NCBI RefSeq assembly: GCF_900114825.1
Contig: NZ_FOUI01000003.1
Span: 1 to 64,000, forward strand
DNA: 64,000 nucleotides
Direction of reading: 5' to 3'
From: Halopseudomonas yangmingensis
Lineage (GTDB): Bacteria > Pseudomonadota > Gammaproteobacteria > Pseudomonadales > Pseudomonadaceae
Shown here: positions 17,332-26,628 of the stretch, one piece after another
Layout: the number at the start of each line of letters is the position of its first letter
How positions within the stretch are numbered: position 1 is the first letter of the stretch
The notes under the pieces: generated by a model
What the model was told of the DNA's origin: nothing
The model's input: the letters and a program-made list of their open reading frames with translations, nothing else
Databases searched by the model: none
Made by a program: the position numbers and the translations under genes

Positions 17332-18086
17332 GCACGGTCAGCCAACCCCGGCGCACGGCTGCGCCGTGCTGGCCGACTGAAGTCGGCGGTCCCAGAAAGC
17401 CGTGCGCACAGGCGGTTCGGTGCTCTTGAGGGTGGCTTACTTGCAGGCAGTCCGGCGGTCACGGGGGCGTGCAGTCTGCCAGTCCTGCGCACGGGCGATG
17501 GTCAGGTTTTTGGGACCGCCGACTTTAGTCGGCAAAGCAGCCCGCAGGACTGTCGGGTTTGGGTTTTTGGGATCGCCGAATTCATTCGGCAAAGCAGCCG
17601 CAAGGCTGCCGGGGTTCAGTGCACGGTCAGCCAACCCCGGCGCACGGCTGCGCCGTGCTGGCCGACTGAAGTCGGCGGTCCCAGAAAGCCGTGCGCACAG
17701 GCGGTTCGGTGCTCTTGAGGGTGGCTTACTTGCAGGCAGTCCGGCGGTCACGGGGGCGTGCAGTCTGCCAGTCCTGCGCACGGGCGATGGTCAGGTTTTT
17801 GGGACCGCCGACTTTAGTCGGCAAAGCAGCCCGCAGGACTGTCGGGTTTGGGTTTCTGGGACCGCCGAATTCATTCGGCAAAGCAGCCCGCAGGACTGCC
17901 GGGTTTGGGTTTCTGGGACCGCCGAATTCATTCGGCAAAGCAGCCGCAAGGCTGCCGGGGTTCAGTGCACGCTCAGCCAGCCCCGGCGCACGGCTGCGCC
18001 GTGCTGGCCGACTGAAGTCGGCGGTCCCAGAGGGCCGTGCTCGTAGGCGGTTCGGTGCTCTTGAGGGTGGCTTACTTGCAGGCAGT
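17332..18086. repeat. Nested palindromic repeat array
   Basis: Three direct copies: 17332-17620 (289 bp), 17621-17966 (346 bp) and a truncated third, 17967-18086 (120 bp). By eye the first two are identical over about 235 bp. Inside, a hairpin core of the form TGGGACCGCCGA-N-TCGGC occurs eight times: forward at 17511, 17568, 17800, 17857 and 17914, and as its reverse complement at 17371, 17660 and 18006. Other palindromes include GCACGGCTGCGCCGTGC (17353-17369). Pseudomonads carry such GCCGA..TCGGC hairpin families; I know of no assigned function. Confidence 0.9.
17857..17966. repeat. Internal 57-bp tandem duplication in the array
   Basis: The second long copy exceeds the first by exactly 57 bp because one hairpin-core unit (core at 17857, again at 17914) is duplicated in tandem. 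This accounts for the 346 versus 289 bp lengths and shows the array grows by unit duplication. Confidence 0.85.
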
Positions 18087-18103
18087 TCGGTGCTCTTGAG
18101 GGT
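18050..18103 (+). repeat. 19-bp direct repeat at array end
   Basis: GTTCGGTGCTCTTGAGGGT occurs at 18050-18068 and 18085-18103. The second occurrence marks where the third long copy breaks off, suggesting a deletion or slippage event, and it provides the -35 hexamer of the efpL promoter. Confidence 0.75.
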
Positions 18104-18123
18104 TTTGTCGATGTGGGTATATT
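18096..18123 (+). promoter_or_regulatory. Sigma-70 promoter candidate for efpL
   Basis: TTGAGG (18096-18101), 16-bp spacer, TATATT (18118-18123, five of six to consensus). The predicted start is about 55 nt before the efpL ATG. The -35 comes from repeat sequence. Confidence 0.5.
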
Positions 18124-18184
18124 GCCGTGCCACGGCGCCGGGAGCAGAATGTGCGCCCGTCCAATGTCTGTAACAGGCCAGAAC

Positions 18185-18751
18185 ATGCCAAGAGCATCCG
18201 AACTGAAGAAAGGCCAGATCGTCCAGGTCAACGGCCAGCCGCATATCGTTTCGCAGATCGAGGTGAAAAGCCCGTCCTCGCGCAGCGGCACCACCCTGTA
18301 CAAGGTGCGTTTCAACCATGTGCAGACCAAGCAGAAGGTCGATCAGAGCCTGACCGGGGATGACCTGCTGACGCTGGTGGATTTCCAGAAGCGTTCGGTC
18401 AACTTCCTCTATCAGGATGCCGACGGTTATACCTTCATGGATAATGAGGATTACAGCCAATTCACCCTGGGTGCCGAGCAGCTGGAAGAGCAGTTGCCCT
18501 ATATGCACGAGGGGATTCAGGGGCTGTACGGCCTGCTGGTGGAGGGCGATCTGGTTGGTGTTGAGCTGCCGGCCTCGGTGGAAATGCCTATCGAGGAAAC
18601 CCCGCCGGCAATCAAGGGCTCCTCCGCCAGCGCCCGCACCAAGACCGCGCACTTTGCCACCGGCCTGGAAATCCAGATTCCCGAGTATCTGGAAACCGGC
18701 GAGGTGGTGCGCGTGAATACCGAGACCGGCAAGTTTATGTCACGCGCCTGA
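18185..18751 (+). CDS. efpL: Elongation factor P-like protein EfpL (YeiP)
   Basis: A 188-residue EF-P paralogue with KOW-like N domain, OB domain and C-terminal domain. MPRASELKKGQIV and the C-terminal GLEIQIPEYLETGEVVR match E. coli YeiP. At the loop that reaches the ribosomal peptidyl-transferase centre it has Arg33 (KSPSSRSGTTLYK) instead of the modifiable Lys of EF-P, as in YeiP/EfpL, which acts unmodified to relieve stalling at a broader set of motifs than polyproline. ATG 18185 matches family starts. It is monocistronic and convergent with queG. Confidence 0.93.
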   Translation: MPRASELKKGQIVQVNGQPHIVSQIEVKSPSSRSGTTLYKVRFNHVQTKQKVDQSLTGDDLLTLVDFQKRSVNFLYQDADGYTFMDNEDYSQFTLGAEQLEEQLPYMHEGIQGLYGLLVEGDLVGVELPASVEMPIEETPPAIKGSSASARTKTAHFATGLEIQIPEYLETGEVVRVNTETGKFMSRA

Positions 18752-18766
18752 GGGCGGAGCAGAGGC

Positions 18767-18802
18767 GTCATTGCGAAGGCCGTCAGGCCTGAAGCAGTCC
18801 AT
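18767..18802. repeat. Diverged REP-like element between efpL and queG
   Basis: Begins CGTCATTGCGAAGG like the element at 11487 and has a central AGGCC/GGCCT stem, but the right half differs. It lies between two convergent stop codons and may serve as a shared transcript end. Confidence 0.5.
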
Positions 18803-18819
18803 GCGGGCTGGAGACTGGC

Positions 18820-19884
18820 TCAGCCCTCGCCATGTTGCGCCAACGCCCATTGCACGTGTTCTCGCACCAGCGGGTCGGGGTGGTCGCGCTGGCTGCGCAG
18901 GGCTTCGATCACCGGGATGCTGCTGTGCGCGTTGCCCAGGCCGACGGCCAGGTTACGCAGCCAGCGCTGGTAGCCGATGCGACGGATTGGTGAGCCTTCG
19001 GTGCGGCTGAGGAATTCTTCCTCGCTCCAGCGAAACAGACTGACCAGGTCTGCCTGATCCAGCTGGTGACGCGGGCTGAAGTCGGTTTCCGCGCTCGGCT
19101 TGGCGAAGCGGTTCCACGGGCACACCAGCTGGCAGTCATCGCAGCCAAATACCCGGTTGCCCATCGGTTTGCGCAGATCTTCGGGGATGCTGCCCTTCAG
19201 CTCTATGGTCAGGTAGGAAATGCAGCGCCGCGCATCCAGTACATGCGGGCCGATAAAGGCATCGGTCGGGCAGCGGGTCAGGCAGGCCTCGCAGCGGCCA
19301 CAGTGGTTGCTGTTGTCCGGGGTGTCCAGTGGCAGCGGCAGATCGGTAAACAGCTCGCCAAGGAAAAAGTAGCTGCCGGCCTTGCGGTTGATCAGCATGG
19401 TGTTTTTGCCGACCCAGCCAAGCCCGGCACGACTGGCCAGTGCGCGTTCCATCACAGGGGCACTGTCGACAAAGGCGCGGTAGCCGAATGGGCCGATCAG
19501 CTGCTGGATCTGCTCGGCCAGCTGCTGTAGTCGCCTGCGCATCATTTTGTGGTAGTCGCGGCCCAGCGCGTAGCGGGATATATAGGCGCTGTCCGGTTCC
19601 GACAGACGCTGGGCCATGCGCGTGTCGCCCGGCAGGTAATCCAGCCGCACGCTGATGACCCGCAGGGTGCCGGGAACCAGTTCCTCGGGCCGGGTGCGCT
19701 TGCTGCCGTGGCTGGCCATCCATTCCATTTCACCATGCAGTCCGGCATCCAGCCACTGCTGTAGCCGCTGTTCGTGATCGCCCAGGTCGACATCACTGAT
19801 GCCGACCTGCTGGAAGCCCAATTCACTGGCGATGCGCCGTATCTGTTCGGCCAGTTGCTGCGGATCTTTGCTGGAATCGCTCAT
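18820..19884 (-). CDS. queG: Epoxyqueuosine reductase QueG
   Basis: QueG reduces epoxyqueuosine to queuosine in tRNA, the last step of Q34 synthesis, using cobalamin and two 4Fe-4S clusters. The 354-residue product has both cluster motifs (CGRCEACLTRCP and CDDCQLVCPWN) and a C-terminal HEAT-like region (HPDPLVREHVQWAL). Start 19884 (MSDSSKDPQQLAEQIRRIA) is preferred; an upstream in-frame start would add 66 residues extending through the intergenic region into nnr. Divergent from nnr, as in Pseudomonas. Confidence 0.95.
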   Translation of the reverse strand: MSDSSKDPQQLAEQIRRIASELGFQQVGISDVDLGDHEQRLQQWLDAGLHGEMEWMASHGSKRTRPEELVPGTLRVISVRLDYLPGDTRMAQRLSEPDSAYISRYALGRDYHKMMRRRLQQLAEQIQQLIGPFGYRAFVDSAPVMERALASRAGLGWVGKNTMLINRKAGSYFFLGELFTDLPLPLDTPDNSNHCGRCEACLTRCPTDAFIGPHVLDARRCISYLTIELKGSIPEDLRKPMGNRVFGCDDCQLVCPWNRFAKPSAETDFSPRHQLDQADLVSLFRWSEEEFLSRTEGSPIRRIGYQRWLRNLAVGLGNAHSSIPVIEALRSQRDHPDPLVREHVQWALAQHGEG

Positions 19885-20014
19885 ATCGGTGTGCTGGCCG
19901 GTTGCATGCAAAGCCGCTTGGCGGCAGTCTGTGGACAGGATGGCGCTATGGACACATCCTGCAGGAGGGGTGTCCGGCGCATTGTGCCAGAAGCGAAACA
20001 CATGGTAACCCGCA

Positions 20015-21505
20015 ATGTCGGACAGGCTACCCGTCGAGTTGTACACTGCCGCGCAAACCCGTGCGCTGGATGCGGCAATCATTCAGGCCGGCACTCCCGG
20101 CTTCGAGCTGATGCAGCGTGCCGCCCGCGCGGGCTGGCGGGCACTGCAGCAGCACTGGCCGCAGCACCGGCAAATTACTGTGCTCTGCGGCGGTGGCAAC
20201 AACGGCGGTGATGGTTATCTGATCGCCCGGCTGGCGCAGCAGGCCGGCTGGCAGGTCGAGGTGCTGACGCTGGTGGAGCCGCAACGGCTGCAGGGCGATG
20301 CGGCGCTGGCCTGGCAGGCGGCGCGGGAGGCCGGTGTGCCGATTCGCCCCTGGCAGGCTGCAACAGCATTGCACGGCGTAGTGGTTGATGCCCTGCTGGG
20401 TACTGGCCTGCAGGGTGAGGTGCGCAGTCCCTGGCGCGAGGCAATTGAAGCGATCAATGCCAGTGGCCTGCCGGTGCTGGCGGTGGACATTCCCAGCGGT
20501 CTGGATGCCGATCGCGGCTGTGTGCTCGGGGTGGCGGTGCGGGCTGAGGTAACCGTGAGTTTTGTCGGGCTTAAACCGGGTCTGCTGACCGGTGCCGGGC
20601 CGGATTTGTCGGGTGAATTGCAGTTTGCTGCGTTGGCTGAGGCGCCGGCGGCTGCCGTGCAGCCCTGGGGTCGGCGTTTGACTATGGATGAATGCCTTGG
20701 CTGGCTGCCACTGCGCCGGCCCAGTGCACACAAGGGCTTGTTTGGTCATCTGCTGCTGATTGGTGGCGAGCATGGCATGGGTGGCGCCGTGGCGCTGGCC
20801 GCCGAGGCGGCGCTGCGCAGTGGCGCGGGTCGTGTCAGTGTGCTGACCCGTACCCGGCATGTGGCGGGACTTTTGGCGCGCTGCCCGGAGGTGATGGTGC
20901 ATGCCTGGGAGGGCGATACGCCACTGCCGGCGTTGCTTGAGCAGGCTGATTGCGTGGCCGTGGGGCCGGGGCTGGGGCAGGGCGACTGGGGCCGGCAACT
21001 GTTGCAGGCGGTGCTGGCGCTGGATTGTCCGCGCTTGCTGGATGCCGACGCGCTGAATCTGCTGGCTCAGTCACCGGGGTTATTGGGAACAAGCTGCCTG
21101 ATCACTCCGCATCCGGCCGAGGCCGGGCGGCTGCTGGGGGTTGCCACAGGCGCTGTGCAGGCGGATCGCCCGCAGGCACTGCAGCAACTGCAGCAGCGTT
21201 ATGGCTGTGCGGTGGTGCTGAAGGGCGCCGGCTCGCTGGTCGGCAGTCCGGACAGCGGGCCCTGGCTGTGCAGTGACGGCAATCCGGGCATGGCGGTGGC
21301 TGGGATGGGCGATGTGCTGAGCGGTATCTGTGCCGCGCTGCTGGCGCAGGGATTGACGGCGGGGCAGGCGGCAGCGCTGGGCGTGTTGCTGCATGCGCAG
21401 GCGGGTGACCGGATAGCTATGCGCCATGGACGGGTTGGAATGCTGGCCGGCGATCTGCTGTCGGTAGTGCGGGACATTATCAACCAACGGGAACAACAGG
21501 CGTGA
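20015..21505 (+). CDS. nnr: Bifunctional NAD(P)HX epimerase/dehydratase
   Basis: A 496-residue two-domain repair enzyme. The N-terminal YjeF_N epimerase (CGGGNNGGDGYLIARL, VVDALLGTGLQG, AVDIPSGLDADRG) interconverts R and S NAD(P)HX. The C-terminal ADP-dependent dehydratase (KGLFGHLLLIGGEHGMGGA, LITPHPAEAGRLLG, VVLKGAGSLV, GNPGMAVAGMGDVLSG) regenerates NAD(P)H. It overlaps tsaE by 4 bp (GTGA), opening the tsaE-amidase-mutL-miaA-hfq operon-like run. Confidence 0.95.
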   Translation: MSDRLPVELYTAAQTRALDAAIIQAGTPGFELMQRAARAGWRALQQHWPQHRQITVLCGGGNNGGDGYLIARLAQQAGWQVEVLTLVEPQRLQGDAALAWQAAREAGVPIRPWQAATALHGVVVDALLGTGLQGEVRSPWREAIEAINASGLPVLAVDIPSGLDADRGCVLGVAVRAEVTVSFVGLKPGLLTGAGPDLSGELQFAALAEAPAAAVQPWGRRLTMDECLGWLPLRRPSAHKGLFGHLLLIGGEHGMGGAVALAAEAALRSGAGRVSVLTRTRHVAGLLARCPEVMVHAWEGDTPLPALLEQADCVAVGPGLGQGDWGRQLLQAVLALDCPRLLDADALNLLAQSPGLLGTSCLITPHPAEAGRLLGVATGAVQADRPQALQQLQQRYGCAVVLKGAGSLVGSPDSGPWLCSDGNPGMAVAGMGDVLSGICAALLAQGLTAGQAAALGVLLHAQAGDRIAMRHGRVGMLAGDLLSVVRDIINQREQQA

Positions 21506-21966
21506 CTCTGGAACTTGAAGTGCTCGATGAAAGCGCCATGCAGGCGCTCGGTGGACAACTGGGCGAGGCCCTTGGCTGGCGTGGCAGTATCTGGCTGGAG
21601 GGTGATCTGGGCGCTGGCAAGACCACTTTCAGTCGCGGCCTGATCCGTGCTGCCGGACATGTCGGTGCGGTGAAGAGTCCGACCTTTACCCTGGTCGAGC
21701 CCTATAGCCTGGCAACCGGCGATATCTACCATTTCGACCTGTACCGGCTGGCCGATCCGGAGGAGCTGGAGTTTCTCGGGATCCGCGATTATTTCACTGA
21801 GAACAGTTTGTGCCTGGTGGAATGGCCTGACAAGGGTGCGGGTATTTTGCCAAGCCCCGATCTGCAGATTACCATAGCCACACAAGGCTCCGGCCGCCGC
21901 CTGCACATCAGTGCCGGCAGCAGTGCCGGACAGACCGCGTGCAAACGGCTGCAGGGTGAGGCATGA
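21502..21966 (+). CDS. tsaE: tRNA t6A biosynthesis ATPase TsaE
   Basis: TsaE is the P-loop ATPase that cycles the TsaBD complex forming N6-threonylcarbamoyladenosine at A37. The 154-residue product has Walker [15 protein letters not shown], the switch region [10 protein letters not shown] and [20 protein letters not shown], and WP in [13 protein letters not shown] start. Its stop overlaps the amidase ATG (ATGA). Confidence 0.95.
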   Translation: MTLELEVLDESAMQALGGQLGEALGWRGSIWLEGDLGAGKTTFSRGLIRAAGHVGAVKSPTFTLVEPYSLATGDIYHFDLYRLADPEELEFLGIRDYFTENSLCLVEWPDKGAGILPSPDLQITIATQGSGRRLHISAGSSAGQTACKRLQGEA

Positions 21967-23387
21967 AGGGATCTAAGGGGATTGGCATGCGACTGTCGCT
22001 GGTAGCACTGGTCTGGTTGAGCATGCTGCTGGTGCCGGCGTTGCAGGCGGCGGAAGTCAACAATGTGCGGCTGTGGCGGGCTCCGGACAACACCCGTCTG
22101 GTGTTTGATCTGACCGGGCCAGCCGACCACAGCCTGTTTACCCTGTCGAGCCCCGAACGGATTGTCATCGACATCAACAATGCCCGCTTCACCGCCGATA
22201 CCCGCGCCCTGGCGCTGGACAATACTCCGCTGACCGGCGTGCGCTCGGCCCCGCGCGGCGATGGCGATCGCGATTTGCGGGTGGTGCTGGATCTGAACAA
22301 GGCCGTCAATCCGCGCAGCTTTACTCTGGCGCCAAACCAGCAGTACGGCCATCGTCTGGTCATCGACCTGTATGACCAGGAGCCGCCAGCCCCCACCGCC
22401 AACCTGCAGACACCGCCCACGCCCAGCGCCTCGCCGCTGCCGCAGCAACCGGCGCGCACGGCCAGCACAGGCCAGCGCGATATCGTGGTGGCGCTGGATG
22501 CAGGGCATGGTGGCGAGGATCCGGGTGCCATCGGGTTCAAGGGCGCACGGGAAAAGGATGTGGTGCTGCAGATATCCCGTGATCTGAAGGCGCTGATCGA
22601 TGCCGAGCCGGGTTTCCGTGCCGAACTGGTGCGTACCGGTGATTACTTCATTCCGCTGCGCCGGCGCACCGAGATAGCCCGCAAGCACAATGCTGATCTG
22701 TTTGTCTCTATCCACGCCGATGCCTTTACCCGCACCAGCGCTTTCGGGGCTTCGGTATTCGCGCTGTCGGACCGGGGTGCTACCTCGGAAACCGCGCGCC
22801 TGCTGGCGGACCGGGAAAACCGCTCTGACCTGATTGGCGGGGTTGGCGGTGTCAGTCTGGATAATCGCGATCAGGTATTGGCCAGTGTGCTGCTGGATCT
22901 GTCGATGACCGCAACGCTGGCGGCCAGTCTGGATGTTGGCCAGCAGGTGCTCAATTCGATCGGCAAGATCACCCCGCTGCACAAACGGCGCGTGGAACAG
23001 GCCGGCTTTATGGTGCTGAAATCTCCTGATATTCCGTCGATTCTGGTGGAAACCGGGTTTATCTCGAATCCCGGCGAGGCGCAGAAGCTGGTGACTCGCA
23101 GCCACCAGCAGGCATTGGCGCGTGCCATGCACGCGGGCATTCGCGACTACTTCCAGCGCAACCCGCCGCCCGGTACCCGTTTGGCTGCACTGCGTGACAG
23201 TGGCCAGTTGAAGGCCAGTGCCCCCGGCGAGCATCTGGTGGCACGTGGCGATACCCTGTCGCTGATCGCCACACGCTACAACGTTTCGCTGGCCAGCCTG
23301 CGTCAGGCCAACAATCTGCGCAACGACAGTATTCGTGTCGGTCAGGTACTGAAGATTCCGCCATCCAGCATGCTGGTGCAGAACTGA
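21963..23387 (+). CDS. amiB: N-acetylmuramoyl-L-alanine amidase with AMIN and LysM domains
   Basis: Splits septal peptidoglycan during daughter-cell separation in the periplasm. The 474-residue product has a signal peptide ([20 protein letters not shown]), an AMIN domain (residues about 30-130), a Pro-rich linker, an Amidase_3 catalytic domain with zinc-site motifs ([32 protein letters not shown]) and a C-terminal LysM ([19 protein letters not shown]). A second ATG at 21987 has a better purine tract (AAGGGG) and may be the true start. The order tsaE-ami-mutL is the standard gammaproteobacterial one. Confidence 0.94.
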   Translation: MKGSKGIGMRLSLVALVWLSMLLVPALQAAEVNNVRLWRAPDNTRLVFDLTGPADHSLFTLSSPERIVIDINNARFTADTRALALDNTPLTGVRSAPRGDGDRDLRVVLDLNKAVNPRSFTLAPNQQYGHRLVIDLYDQEPPAPTANLQTPPTPSASPLPQQPARTASTGQRDIVVALDAGHGGEDPGAIGFKGAREKDVVLQISRDLKALIDAEPGFRAELVRTGDYFIPLRRRTEIARKHNADLFVSIHADAFTRTSAFGASVFALSDRGATSETARLLADRENRSDLIGGVGGVSLDNRDQVLASVLLDLSMTATLAASLDVGQQVLNSIGKITPLHKRRVEQAGFMVLKSPDIPSILVETGFISNPGEAQKLVTRSHQQALARAMHAGIRDYFQRNPPPGTRLAALRDSGQLKASAPGEHLVARGDTLSLIATRYNVSLASLRQANNLRNDSIRVGQVLKIPPSSMLVQN

Positions 23388-23419
23388 AGGCCGGTTTGGC
23401 CATTGCATTACGAGGATTC

Positions 23420-25261
23420 ATGCCGAAGATTCATTTGCTCAGCCCGCGGCTGGCCAACCAGATTGCCGCCGGTGAGGTGGTTGAGCGTCCCGCCTCGGTG
23501 ATCAAGGAGTTGCTGGAAAACAGCCTGGATGCTGGTGCTACCCGTATCGATATCGATGTCGAGGAAGGCGGTGTCAAGCTGTTGCGGGTGCGCGATGATG
23601 GCTGCGGTATTGATCCGGACGACCTGCCGCTGGCGTTGTCGCGCCACGCCACCAGCAAGATTGTCGAGCTGGATGACCTGGAACGGGTCGCCACTCTGGG
23701 CTTTCGTGGCGAGGCGCTGGCTTCGGTCAGTTCGGTATCGCGACTGACCCTGACCTCGGCCATCGAAGGCGCCGAGCAGGCCTGGCAGGTGGAAACCGAG
23801 GGCCGCGACATGCAGCCACGGGTGCAGCCGGCGGCGCATCCGCGTGGCACCACGGTGGAAGTGCGTGACCTGTTTTTCAATACCCCGGCCCGCCGCAAGT
23901 TCCTGCGTACCGAGAAGACCGAGTTTTCCCATCTGGAGGAAGTGGTCAAACGGCTGGCGCTGTCGCGTTTTGATGTGGCCTTCAACCTGCGTCACAACGG
24001 CAAGCCGGTGCTGGCGCTGCGCGCCGCGCAGAGCGAGGCTGAGGCGCGGCGACGGGTAGCCAGTGTCTGTGGCCCGGCGTTTGTCGAGCAGTCCCTGCAA
24101 ATCGACAGCGAGCGCGGCGGGCTGCGTCTGTGGGGCTGGGTTGGACTGCCGACCTTTTCTCGCAGTCAGGCTGATCTGCAGTATTTCTATGTGAATGGCC
24201 GGCTGATCCGCGACAAGCTGGTGGCCCATGCGGTGCGCCAGGCCTACCGTGATGTGCTGTACAACGGCCGGCATCCAACCTTTGTGCTGTTTATGGAGCT
24301 GGACCCGGCGGTGGTTGACGTGAATGTGCACCCGACCAAGCATGAGGTGCGCTTCCGTGACAGCCGTATGGTGCACGATTTTCTGTTCAGTACCCTGCAC
24401 CGGGCGTTGGCCGAGCAGCGCCCGGGTGACAGTCCGGCGCCGGCCCAAACCACTGTGCCGGAATTAATAACGGCGCGCCCGGGCGGGCTGGCAGCGGGTG
24501 AATTTGCCGGGCAGCAGCCCATCGCCCTGGATAGCGGTGCCGGCAGCCAATGGTCGAACTGGACGCCACCCGAGCGGCCTGCCGCTGGCGAGGTCAGCCA
24601 GCAGTTGCAGGGGCTGCGCCAGCTGTATGCCGAGCCAGTGCCGAGCCAGCCGCTGCCGGTCAGCGAGCCGGGCGAGATACCGCCGCTGGGCTATGCGCTG
24701 GCCCAGCTGCATGGTGTCTACATTCTGGCGGAGAACGCCGAGGGGCTGGTGCTGGTGGATATGCATGCGGCCCACGAGCGGGTCACCTATGAGCGGCTGA
24801 AGCAGGCGATGGATAGCGAGGGGCTGCGCAGTCAGCCGCTGCTGGTGCCGGAGTCCATGGCCCTGAGCCAGCGTGAGGCCGACTGCGCCGATGAGCATGC
24901 CGACTGGTTTGCCCGTTTGGGCTTCGAGTTGCAGCGCATGGGGCCGGAAAGCCTGGCGATCCGCGAGATTCCGTCCTTGCTGCGCCAGGCGGATGCCGCG
25001 CAGCTGGTGCGCGATGTGCTGGCGGATCTGCTGGAGTACGGTAGCAGCGACCGTATTCAGGCCCATCGCAACGAGCTGCTGGCGACCATGGCCTGCCATG
25101 GTGCGGTGCGTGCCAACCGGCGCCTGACCCTGACTGAAATGAATGCCCTGCTGCGCGACATGGAAGCCACCGAGCGCAGCGGCCAATGCAATCATGGTCG
25201 TCCGACCTGGACCCGGCTCAGCCTGGCCGAGCTGGACCGACTGTTCCTGCGCGGGCGCTGA
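23420..25261 (+). CDS. mutL: DNA mismatch repair protein MutL
   Basis: A 613-residue GHKL ATPase coordinating mismatch repair. N-terminal motifs: [36 protein letters not shown]. The C-terminal half carries the nicking-endonuclease motif [12 protein letters not shown] at residue 447 and the zinc-site motifs [10 protein letters not shown] and CNHGRPTW, so this MutL should be an endonuclease, as in MutH-less pseudomonads and unlike E. coli. Start 23420 ([20 protein letters not shown]) matches the family. Confidence 0.97.
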   Translation: MPKIHLLSPRLANQIAAGEVVERPASVIKELLENSLDAGATRIDIDVEEGGVKLLRVRDDGCGIDPDDLPLALSRHATSKIVELDDLERVATLGFRGEALASVSSVSRLTLTSAIEGAEQAWQVETEGRDMQPRVQPAAHPRGTTVEVRDLFFNTPARRKFLRTEKTEFSHLEEVVKRLALSRFDVAFNLRHNGKPVLALRAAQSEAEARRRVASVCGPAFVEQSLQIDSERGGLRLWGWVGLPTFSRSQADLQYFYVNGRLIRDKLVAHAVRQAYRDVLYNGRHPTFVLFMELDPAVVDVNVHPTKHEVRFRDSRMVHDFLFSTLHRALAEQRPGDSPAPAQTTVPELITARPGGLAAGEFAGQQPIALDSGAGSQWSNWTPPERPAAGEVSQQLQGLRQLYAEPVPSQPLPVSEPGEIPPLGYALAQLHGVYILAENAEGLVLVDMHAAHERVTYERLKQAMDSEGLRSQPLLVPESMALSQREADCADEHADWFARLGFELQRMGPESLAIREIPSLLRQADAAQLVRDVLADLLEYGSSDRIQAHRNELLATMACHGAVRANRRLTLTEMNALLRDMEATERSGQCNHGRPTWTRLSLAELDRLFLRGR

Positions 25262-25264
25262 GGC

Positions 25265-26251
25265 ATGGACGCGGATCTGCAGCCCACGGCGAAGCCACCG
25301 GTGATATGCCTGATGGGGCCAACTGCCGCCGGCAAGACCGATCTGGCGTTGTATCTGGCCGAACGTTTGCCCTGTGAGCTGATCAGTGTCGATTCGGCGC
25401 TGGTCTATCGGGGTATGGATATTGGCACTGCCAAGCCGGATGCGGCCACCTTGCAGGCTTTTCCGCACCATTTGGTAGATATTCTCGATCCCGCCGAGGC
25501 CTATTCGGCGGCGCGTTTTGTCAGTGATGTCGAGCCGCTGATCAGTGATATTCACCGGCGTGGACGCATCCCGCTGCTGGTTGGCGGCACCATGCTCTAC
25601 TATCGGGCCTGGTCGGCCGGGCTGGCGAGCATGCCGGCGGCCGATCAGGCCCTGCGTGCCAGTCTCGAGTTGCGCGCGGCGCAGCAGGGCTGGCCGGCTC
25701 TGCATGCGGAGCTGGCGGCAGTCGACCCGGAGGCGGCGGCACGTATCCATCCGAACGACCCGCAACGCATCCAGCGCGCATTGGAGGTCTATCTGCTCAG
25801 TGGTCGGCCGCTGAGCGTCTGGCACGCGCTGCAGCGCGAGGAAAATGTTTCGGTGGGCACAGGCGACGGCGGCAATTTGCCGTATACTGTGCGCTGGTTG
25901 GCGATAGCGCCAAATGAGCGTCAGGTGCTGCATCAGCGGATTGCCCAGCGTTTTTCGCTGATGATCGAGCAGGGATTTGTTGACGAAGTCGAGCGTTTGT
26001 ATGCCCGTGGCGATCTGCATCCGGGGCTTCCATCCATTCGCGCAGTGGGTTACCGGCAGGTATGGGATTATTTGCAGGGGAACCTCTCGCACGAGGCGAT
26101 GGTCGAACGGGGCGTGATTGCCACCCGGCAGCTGGCCAAGCGGCAGTTCACCTGGCTGCGCGGCTGGCTTGCGCCTGTCGACTGGCTCGACAGTCTGGAC
26201 TCGCGGCGCTTTGACAACGCCTTGAAAGCGCTGACGGATATCACCATATAG
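25265..26251 (+). CDS. miaA: tRNA dimethylallyltransferase MiaA
   Basis: Transfers a dimethylallyl group to A37 of tRNAs reading UNN codons. The 328-residue product has P-loop [30 protein letters not shown], the substrate motif [12 protein letters not shown] and [16 protein letters not shown], with a conserved C-terminal Arg-rich segment ([15 protein letters not shown]). It begins 3 bp after mutL and precedes hfq. Confidence 0.96.
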   Translation: MDADLQPTAKPPVICLMGPTAAGKTDLALYLAERLPCELISVDSALVYRGMDIGTAKPDAATLQAFPHHLVDILDPAEAYSAARFVSDVEPLISDIHRRGRIPLLVGGTMLYYRAWSAGLASMPAADQALRASLELRAAQQGWPALHAELAAVDPEAAARIHPNDPQRIQRALEVYLLSGRPLSVWHALQREENVSVGTGDGGNLPYTVRWLAIAPNERQVLHQRIAQRFSLMIEQGFVDEVERLYARGDLHPGLPSIRAVGYRQVWDYLQGNLSHEAMVERGVIATRQLAKRQFTWLRGWLAPVDWLDSLDSRRFDNALKALTDITI

Positions 26252-26301
26252 ACGGAGTCGGGGCAGTACCAGTCGCGGATGGCGAAGAGTGGATTGGCTG
26301 C

Positions 26302-26307
26302 TATGCT
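26302..26307 (+). promoter_or_regulatory. Extended -10 promoter candidate for hfq
   Basis: TGCTATGCT forms an extended -10 (TATGCT at 26302-26307) with no clear -35, 56 bp before the hfq start. The same TGCTATGCTCTG string recurs in the promoter of the PilZ gene (39960-39965, minus strand). Confidence 0.4.
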
Positions 26308-26362
26308 CTGTGCGAGCAAAACAATTTAATGCGGGTTACCGCGTCCATTAAGGAGTGAGGCA

Positions 26363-26614
26363 ATGTCAAAAGGGCATTCTCTACAAGACCCTTACCTGAA
26401 CGTTCTGCGCAAGGAACGTGTCCCGGTATCCATTTATCTGGTCAACGGCATCAAGCTGCAGGGCCAGATCGAGTCTTTCGACCAGTTTGTCATTCTGCTG
26501 AAGAATACTGTCAGCCAGATGGTCTACAAGCATGCCATTTCCACCGTGGTTCCCGGTCGCCCAGTGCGTCTGCCGGCACAACCTGGTGAAGAAGACGAGG
26601 CACCCGACGCCTGA
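26363..26614 (+). CDS. hfq: RNA chaperone Hfq
   Basis: The 83-residue Sm-like protein forms hexamers that pair small RNAs with mRNAs. Sm1 ([35 protein letters not shown]) and Sm2 ([10 protein letters not shown]) motifs are intact, with the proximal-face residues (QDPYL, KH). The C-terminal tail is short, as in Pseudomonas. AAGGAGTGAG precedes the ATG. hflX follows 14 bp later. Confidence 0.97.
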   Translation: MSKGHSLQDPYLNVLRKERVPVSIYLVNGIKLQGQIESFDQFVILLKNTVSQMVYKHAISTVVPGRPVRLPAQPGEEDEAPDA

Positions 26615-26628
26615 TGATGGAGGCCTGA

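Larger units (their letters stand above)
17323..18184. other. Non-coding gap holding a repeat array
   Basis: The 862 bp between parC and efpL contain no credible gene. Open frames here are by-products of the repeats and change frame between copies because the period (289 bp) is not a multiple of three. The space is occupied by the array described separately, plus the efpL promoter at its right end. Confidence 0.85.

Noticed and set aside
17402-18046. Open frame of 214 codons in the repeat array
   Set aside because: It consists of repeat units translated in shifting frames (289 bp period is not a multiple of three), has no ribosome site and repeats phrases such as FLGPPNSFGKAA produced by the hairpin cores.
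17332-18086. CRISPR-like array
   Set aside because: Repeats are long, nested and palindromic, the spacing is not uniform, there are no unique short spacers and no cas genes.
17691-18173. Second open frame in the array and into the efpL leader
   Set aside because: Same repeat-derived translation as the other frame; it runs into the efpL promoter.
18820-20082. Longer QueG start at 20082
   Set aside because: The extra 66 residues run through the intergenic region into nnr and have no family match; ATG 19884 aligns with known QueG starts.
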